A stretch of 10,526 nucleotides of DNA. It comes from an uncultured Nitrospinaceae bacterium (lineage in GTDB: Bacteria > Nitrospinota > Nitrospinia > Nitrospinales > VA-1). Positions 6,346 to 10,526 of the stretch are shown here, one piece after another. A program made the position numbers and the translations under genes. The stretch lies in contig CAJJDL010000231.1 of the NCBI GenBank assembly GCA_905182935.1, forward strand, positions 1 to 10,526. Reading direction: 5' to 3'. Below the pieces are notes generated by a model, which did no database searches, was not told the DNA's origin, and was given only the letters and a program-made list of their open reading frames with translations. How positions within the stretch are numbered: the stretch's first letter is position 1; the number at the start of each line of letters is the position of its first letter.

Positions 6346-7149
6346 ATGTCCACCATCACCGATTTTAACGAATCATTCCTGCCATTAGAAAAAATGAAGC
6401 AGCTCTTGCCAGAGGCTAAAAAATCTTACGCGCAGGCCAAGCCATTTCCACATATTTATTTTGATGATTTTTTTGATAAAGATGCCATGGAGAGAGTTCT
6501 TAAAGAATTTCCTAATGAAGGCGATATTGATTGGATCAAATATTATGATGGACATCAGAAAAAACTTGCTAACGAAAAAGAAGAAAATATTGGTCTGTTT
6601 AGCCGATATCTTTTATATTCGCTTAACTCGTCATTATTTTTAAAGTTTCTTGAAGAGTTGACGGGTATTTCTAACCTAATTGCCGATCCATCTTTAAGAG
6701 GAGGTGGGCTTCATAATATTTATCGAGGAGGAAAACTAGGGATTCATGCAGACTTTAATAAACATGAGCAGTATGGGCTTGATAGAAGATTGAATCTTCT
6801 GCTTTACCTCAATAAGGACTGGCAAGATAAATATGGAGGACACATTGAGCTATGGAGTAGAGATATGAAAAATTGTGTCCGGAGTTATCTTCCTGTATTT
6901 AACCGAGTAGTTATTTTTACGACGACTGATTCTTCATTTCACGGACACCCTGAACCTTTGAGTTGTCCTGAATATATGAGCCGAAAAAGCGTGGCTCTGT
7001 ATTACTACACAAATGGACGGCCAGAGGAAGAAAAAGGCGGGTATCACTCCACTAGCTTTAAGTTACGTCCTGGCGAAGAAATAGAAAACAAGTTAACGCT
7101 TAAAATTATGAAATTTTTGCGTCGGTGGCCTAAATTTTTTGGCAAATGA
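6346..7149 (+). CDS. 2-oxoglutarate/Fe(II)-dependent oxygenase (prolyl-4-hydroxylase-like)
   Basis: A 267-residue protein of the 2OG-Fe(II) oxygenase superfamily, soluble and probably cytoplasmic. The iron-binding facial triad is HxD at H134/D136 (GIHADFN) and a distal His in SFHGHP (H199; H201 is a less likely alternative). R213 in SRKSVALYYYT is placed to hold the 2-oxoglutarate carboxylate. The stretch RLNLLLYLNKDWQDKYGGHIELW (148-170) is the typical jelly-roll core, and an N-terminal PFPHIYFDDFF (33-43) is also usual. The fold and residues indicate hydroxylation or another oxidation, but the substrate is unknown; in this setting a sugar, lipid or precursor is likelier than a protein proline. 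The start is ATG 6346. A three-codon frame (ATG at 6333 to TAA at 6344) sits just before it, and no strong ribosome binding site is visible; M17 is a possible later start. It heads a four-gene plus-strand group. Confidence 0.87.
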   Translation: MSTITDFNESFLPLEKMKQLLPEAKKSYAQAKPFPHIYFDDFFDKDAMERVLKEFPNEGDIDWIKYYDGHQKKLANEKEENIGLFSRYLLYSLNSSLFLKFLEELTGISNLIADPSLRGGGLHNIYRGGKLGIHADFNKHEQYGLDRRLNLLLYLNKDWQDKYGGHIELWSRDMKNCVRSYLPVFNRVVIFTTTDSSFHGHPEPLSCPEYMSRKSVALYYYTNGRPEEEKGGYHSTSFKLRPGEEIENKLTLKIMKFLRRWPKFFGK

Positions 7150-7195
7150 TATTAGCTAATTTTCTAGAATACTATTTCTCTACAATAGAGCCTCA

Positions 7196-8269
7196 ATGAA
7201 AATTTCTTTTATGGTCAATCAGTACACTCGGATAAGTGGAGGCAACCGAGCACTCTTCGAATATGCTAATCGCCTAAAAGAAAAGGGACATGAAGTACGC
7301 TGGTTTGTTTTAGCTAAACATTATAAATGGTTTAGGCTAGATAAAAAAATTAGAGCATCTAGGACAGGAGTTAAAATTGTCCCGCCAGAAACGATCGACT
7401 GGATTGACAATACTATTCCTATCGAGGTGCTTCCAATTAATCACCCTAAGTATATTCCTGAGGCAGATGTTATTGTTGCGACTGCTTGGCAGACAGCAGA
7501 TTTTGCTGCGAAGCTTTCTGTGAATAAGGGGGTGCTGTTTTATTTTATTTTGCATTATGAAAGTTTATGGACACGTTATAAAAGTAGAGCTTTAAAAACC
7601 TATGATTTATCCTGCAGAAAACTAGTTTGCTCAAATTGGATTAAAAATAATCTTGTTGAAAAGCATGGACAAAATGCTGATGTGCTTGTTATCCCCGTTG
7701 ACCGAGATATCTTTTTCTGCAAAGAAAAAAAATGGAACTCTACTCGGCGTATTTGCTTGCTTCACCACGATTATGAATGGAAAGGATATGTGGAAGGCAT
7801 TGAAGCGATAAAAAAAGTTAAGCAGCAAGGGCAAGAAGTCGAGTTAGTCGTGTTTGGAGAAAAATTAGAAGATCCACAGCCTTTATTCGATGCAGCTGGG
7901 TTTAGCTTTGAATACCATTACCGTCCAGCACGCGAACAATTAAGGAAAATCTACACTTCTTGCGATATTTTTCTATGTGCAAGTTGGTATGAAGGTCTTG
8001 GCTTGACTGCAATGGAGGCAATGGCTTGTCGCTGTTCGTTGGTAACAACTGATACAGGTGGATGTCTAGAATATGCTGTCAATGGGCAAACCGCATTGGT
8101 TTCACCACCTCGCGATATTGATAGTCTAAGTCAAAACCTTGTGCGTTTATTGGATGACGAAATACTATTAAAGACACTTTCTGAAAACGGTTGTCAAAAA
8201 ATTGCAGAATTTGAGTGGGAGAAAAGCTGTGATCAATTAATATCTTTATTTAAAGAAGGGCAATCTTGA
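7196..8269 (+). CDS. GT4-family glycosyltransferase with intact EX7E motif
   Basis: A 357-residue retaining glycosyltransferase of GT-B fold. The N-terminal domain has the glycine-rich loop SGGNRALFEYANRL (14-27), typical of nucleotide-sugar GT4 enzymes. The C-terminal donor domain includes HHDYEWKG (190-197) with the phosphate-binding K196, VVFGEKL (218-224), then the EX7E motif YEGLGLTAMEAMAC (E266 and E274), and TDTGGCLEYAVNG (285-297). All key residues are present, so it is probably active in the cytoplasm. The sugar and acceptor cannot be told. It starts 46 bases after the oxygenase stop. The ATG at 7196 gives the standard MKISFMVNQY beginning and has only a weak GAG before it. The first residues resemble those of the GT4 at 491, but the two proteins otherwise differ clearly, so a recent duplication is unlikely. 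Confidence 0.9.
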   Translation: MKISFMVNQYTRISGGNRALFEYANRLKEKGHEVRWFVLAKHYKWFRLDKKIRASRTGVKIVPPETIDWIDNTIPIEVLPINHPKYIPEADVIVATAWQTADFAAKLSVNKGVLFYFILHYESLWTRYKSRALKTYDLSCRKLVCSNWIKNNLVEKHGQNADVLVIPVDRDIFFCKEKKWNSTRRICLLHHDYEWKGYVEGIEAIKKVKQQGQEVELVVFGEKLEDPQPLFDAAGFSFEYHYRPAREQLRKIYTSCDIFLCASWYEGLGLTAMEAMACRCSLVTTDTGGCLEYAVNGQTALVSPPRDIDSLSQNLVRLLDDEILLKTLSENGCQKIAEFEWEKSCDQLISLFKEGQS

Positions 8270-8397
8270 AATTGGCAAATAGTTTGTCTGTTTAAAGGAA
8301 TAAAATTTTTAATAAATATTAAGCTAAAACTCCTAACTGCTATGCTGAGTCTTATTTTCTGGCTTTATTGGGTAGTAATTTGAGATAGTGAAAAACT

Positions 8398-9372
8398 ATG
8401 ATTGTTGTTACAGGTGGTGCAGGGTGTATAGGTAGTGCTATCGTTTGGGCATTGAACAAACGTGGCATAACCGAAATTATTTTAGTCGATGATGCTGGTC
8501 ATCCAGAAAAAGAAAAAAATATTGCATCACTCCATTATTTTTCGCTGGAGAATAAAGACACATTTCTAAATTATATTAAGAAGTCAAGTATGCCTTGGAA
8601 AGTGGATGCAATTATTCATATGGGAGGGTGTTCTTCGACTATTGAAAGGGACGAAGATTTTTTAACGACTAATAACTTGAACTACACCCAATGTCTAGCA
8701 GAATATGCTTTAAATAAAGGTGCTCGATTTATTTATGCTTCCAGTGCTGCAACTTATGGCAGCGGAGAAAATGGTTTTTCCGATGAAGTTGATATTAAGT
8801 CATTAAGCCCTCTTAATCTTTACGCACATAGCAAACAAAAATTTGATTTGTGGGCGCAAGCACAAGGCGCTTTTAACCATATCGTTGGTTTGAAGTTTTT
8901 TAATGTTTTTGGCCCGAGTGAATACCATAAAAAAGAAATGCAAAGTATGGTGCGTAGAGGGTTTCTGCAGGTACTTGATAATGGGAAAATTCGTCTTTTT
9001 AAATCGCATAACCCGGAATATGCCGACGGTGATCAAGAGCGGGATTTTTTGTACGTCAAAGATGCGGTTCAGATGGTTCTTTTTTTTCTAGATAGTCCTA
9101 AAATAAATGGAATATTCAACGCTGGAACTGGTGTGGCTCGTACCTGGAATGAACTTACAGCCGCTGTGTTTAAAGCTATGGATAGAGAAATAGCAGTTGA
9201 ATATATTGATATGCCCGTATCCATACGGGATCAGTTTCAGTATCGCACATGTGCAAAAATCGATAAAATCAGAAAAGTAGGCTACTCTCAAAAAATAACT
9301 ACTCTTGAAGAAGCGACCACTGACTATATTCAAAACTATCTTCTGTCTAATAAACGTCTCGGCAATAAGTAA
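8398..9372 (+). CDS. hldD: ADP-L-glycero-D-manno-heptose 6-epimerase
   Basis: A 324-residue extended short-chain dehydrogenase/reductase that converts ADP-D-glycero-D-manno-heptose to the L-glycero form, the heptose donor for the lipopolysaccharide inner core. The NADP-binding GxxGxxG lies at G6-G9-G12 (VTGGAGCIGS); the usual Phe before Ile is Cys10. HldD-specific stretches are GGCSSTIERD (76-85), YASSAATYGSG (113-123) and FFNVFGPSEYHK (167-178). The catalytic YxxxK is Y142/K146, and K178 aligns with the second catalytic lysine known in Escherichia coli HldD. DGDQERDFLYVKD (210-222) is the longer form of the RDFVYV motif seen in many non-enterobacterial HldD proteins. The start is ATG at 8398, since MIVVTGGAG begins like the family; the ribosome binding site is weak. 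It lies 128 bases after the GT4 gene. The partner genes gmhA, gmhB and hldE are not in this window. Confidence 0.9.
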   Translation: MIVVTGGAGCIGSAIVWALNKRGITEIILVDDAGHPEKEKNIASLHYFSLENKDTFLNYIKKSSMPWKVDAIIHMGGCSSTIERDEDFLTTNNLNYTQCLAEYALNKGARFIYASSAATYGSGENGFSDEVDIKSLSPLNLYAHSKQKFDLWAQAQGAFNHIVGLKFFNVFGPSEYHKKEMQSMVRRGFLQVLDNGKIRLFKSHNPEYADGDQERDFLYVKDAVQMVLFFLDSPKINGIFNAGTGVARTWNELTAAVFKAMDREIAVEYIDMPVSIRDQFQYRTCAKIDKIRKVGYSQKITTLEEATTDYIQNYLLSNKRLGNK

Positions 9373-9480
9373 TTATTTCTAACTGAACTATAGTGTATGT
9401 GTGAAATAAAATTAATCAAAAGAAAGGGTGGTCACAATCCTCTTTACCGACTTTACTCAGAAGATAACTGAATAAGAATA

Positions 9481-10380
9481 ATGATTCCTTTAGTTCTAAA
9501 AAAATGGTTAGGTATTCCTCATTCGTGTAAAAACCCAAGATCAATTTTTATTGGATTAATCGGCGGAGTTGGTGATTTGATTGCAGCTGCACCTTCGGTT
9601 GCTGCCTTAAAAAAGAAATATCCGAATGCTAAAATTAATTTTGGCGTTGGAGACGGGATATTTTTTAATACTATTAAAAGTGATCCAAATATTGATCACT
9701 TTGAAACGCCATTTTTCTATAACGTCTGGAAAAAAAGAGCACGGAGAAAGGTTTATCGCGAAAAATATAGAAAACACGACTTAGTATTTCTTTTAGACAA
9801 TGGGACTCAAGATTGGTGGCAACCTAAAAAGCACCTCCTAGATATATATGCTGAAAAGTGTGAAGTAAGACTAGAACAGCGTCGACCAATTATTTATCTG
9901 AATGATAGTGACTTTGAAGAAGCGCAAAATAAACTTAACGAATTGGGAATATCTAAAAATGATAAACTTTTAGTACTGTCTCCCGAAACACGATCAAAAA
10001 AGAAGATGAAAGAGTGGCCATATGATCGGTTCCTTTTGCTCATTAATAGAATTAAGAAAAATCATAACTTTAAAATAGTTACCATGGTCTCCCAAGATAA
10101 TCCTTACGCTTATGATGGAACAATTCCTTTAAAAGGTTTTTCTTTAGGTCCATCAGCCGCAATGATTAAAGGGGCTACTTTTTATCTTGGATTGGATAAT
10201 GGATTGACTCATATTGCTTCATGTTTCGATATTAAAATGATATCTATTCATATTGGTTATCCAGTAGAATGCGCTGGTCCTCTTTCTCCTTTTGCGAAAG
10301 TCGTCGCTCACAATCCTTTTGATCCTCCTGAATCAATATCAGTCGAAGAAGTTTACGAAACTTTTAGAAATGTAATTTAA
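9481..10380 (+). CDS. GT9-family (heptosyltransferase-type) glycosyltransferase
   Basis: A 299-residue GT-B enzyme of the GT9 family, which usually transfers heptose or related sugars from ADP donors to lipopolysaccharide acceptors at the inner membrane's cytoplasmic face. The N-terminal motif is IFIGLIGGVGDLIAAAPSVAAL (22-43), with D32 where GT9 enzymes carry their conserved catalytic Asp. The donor side has VLSPETRSKKKMKEWPYDRF (165-184), and the C-terminal signature YLGLDNGLTHIASCFD (235-250) carries D239 and H244. It is somewhat shorter than the usual 320-350 residues, with the loss apparently in loops since all motifs are in order. It sits 108 bases after hldD, and this pairing makes heptose a likely sugar (inference). 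The ATG at 9481 is preceded by only a weak purine stretch. It is the last gene of the plus-strand group, and no clear terminator follows. Confidence 0.87.
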   Translation: MIPLVLKKWLGIPHSCKNPRSIFIGLIGGVGDLIAAAPSVAALKKKYPNAKINFGVGDGIFFNTIKSDPNIDHFETPFFYNVWKKRARRKVYREKYRKHDLVFLLDNGTQDWWQPKKHLLDIYAEKCEVRLEQRRPIIYLNDSDFEEAQNKLNELGISKNDKLLVLSPETRSKKKMKEWPYDRFLLLINRIKKNHNFKIVTMVSQDNPYAYDGTIPLKGFSLGPSAAMIKGATFYLGLDNGLTHIASCFDIKMISIHIGYPVECAGPLSPFAKVVAHNPFDPPESISVEEVYETFRNVI

Positions 10381-10526
10381 ACGACTTTTAATTTTATATT
10401 GGGCTAAATTTTATATGTCTGAAGTAGAGGAAGTTTTGTTGTTCGACTTGTTCTTAATGGCATGCTAACTTGTTTTTAAATATTTGAGACGGTTCACCTT
10501 ATTTATCTCGAGTTCCTGCCTTGAAA
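10381..10526. other. Right-end stretch without a supportable gene
   Basis: No start of a longer plus-strand gene is visible. On the minus strand one frame is open from the right edge to a TAG at 10467-10465 (about 19 codons, ending NRLKYLKTS), which could be the tail of a gene outside the window but is too short to call. No convincing terminator hairpin was found. Confidence 0.3.

Noticed and set aside
407..9393. CTATAG recurring in four intergenic regions (407, 4125, 6308, 9388)
   Set aside because: A six-base AT-rich palindrome is common in this composition; the positions relative to genes are inconsistent, so no shared regulatory role is supported.
10415..10468. 17-codon frame beginning MSEVEEVLLFDLF near the right end
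   Set aside because: Too short, no ribosome binding site and no known family.

Overview
The window is AT-rich and comes from a Gram-negative bacterium, most likely a proteobacterium. The evidence is a gene for ADP-L-glycero-D-manno-heptose 6-epimerase (HldD), two GT9 (heptosyltransferase-type) domains, two GT4 glycosyltransferases and the start of an ArnT/PMT-like membrane glycosyltransferase. Together these indicate a locus for the lipopolysaccharide core, O-antigen or a related surface glycan. I cannot name the genus. Most starts lack a clear Shine-Dalgarno sequence, and three of the eight complete genes start at GTG or TTG.

Layout. Positions 1-259 (minus) hold the first 86 codons of an ArnT-like lipid-linked sugar transferase that runs off the left edge. 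A divergent spacer (260-490) leads into a GT4 glycosyltransferase (491-1639, plus). A 440-base convergent spacer (1640-2079) follows, with a less AT-rich patch that contains a perfect ribosome binding site leading only to ATG-TAA. A minus-strand group occupies 2080-5937. In transcription order it is a 601-residue protein joining a degenerate GT2-like domain to a GT9 domain, a remnant resembling the tail of an O-antigen ligase/polymerase, a radical SAM/SPASM protein and a TylF-type O-methyltransferase. A 408-base divergent spacer (5938-6345) separates this from a plus-strand group: a 2-oxoglutarate/Fe(II) oxygenase, a second GT4 enzyme, HldD and a second GT9 enzyme (6346-10380). The last 146 bases show no supportable gene.

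How the genes may work together (inference): HldD supplies the activated heptose, and the GT9 enzymes probably transfer heptose or a similar sugar. The GT4 enzymes extend the chain. The radical SAM, TylF and oxygenase proteins are candidate tailoring enzymes that would rearrange, methylate and hydroxylate the glycan or its precursor. Three unrelated tailoring chemistries in one short glycan locus, plus the fused protein with a probably dead GT2-like domain, are the most unusual things here. The eroded ligase-like tail and the unexplained patch suggest a locus that has been rearranged.
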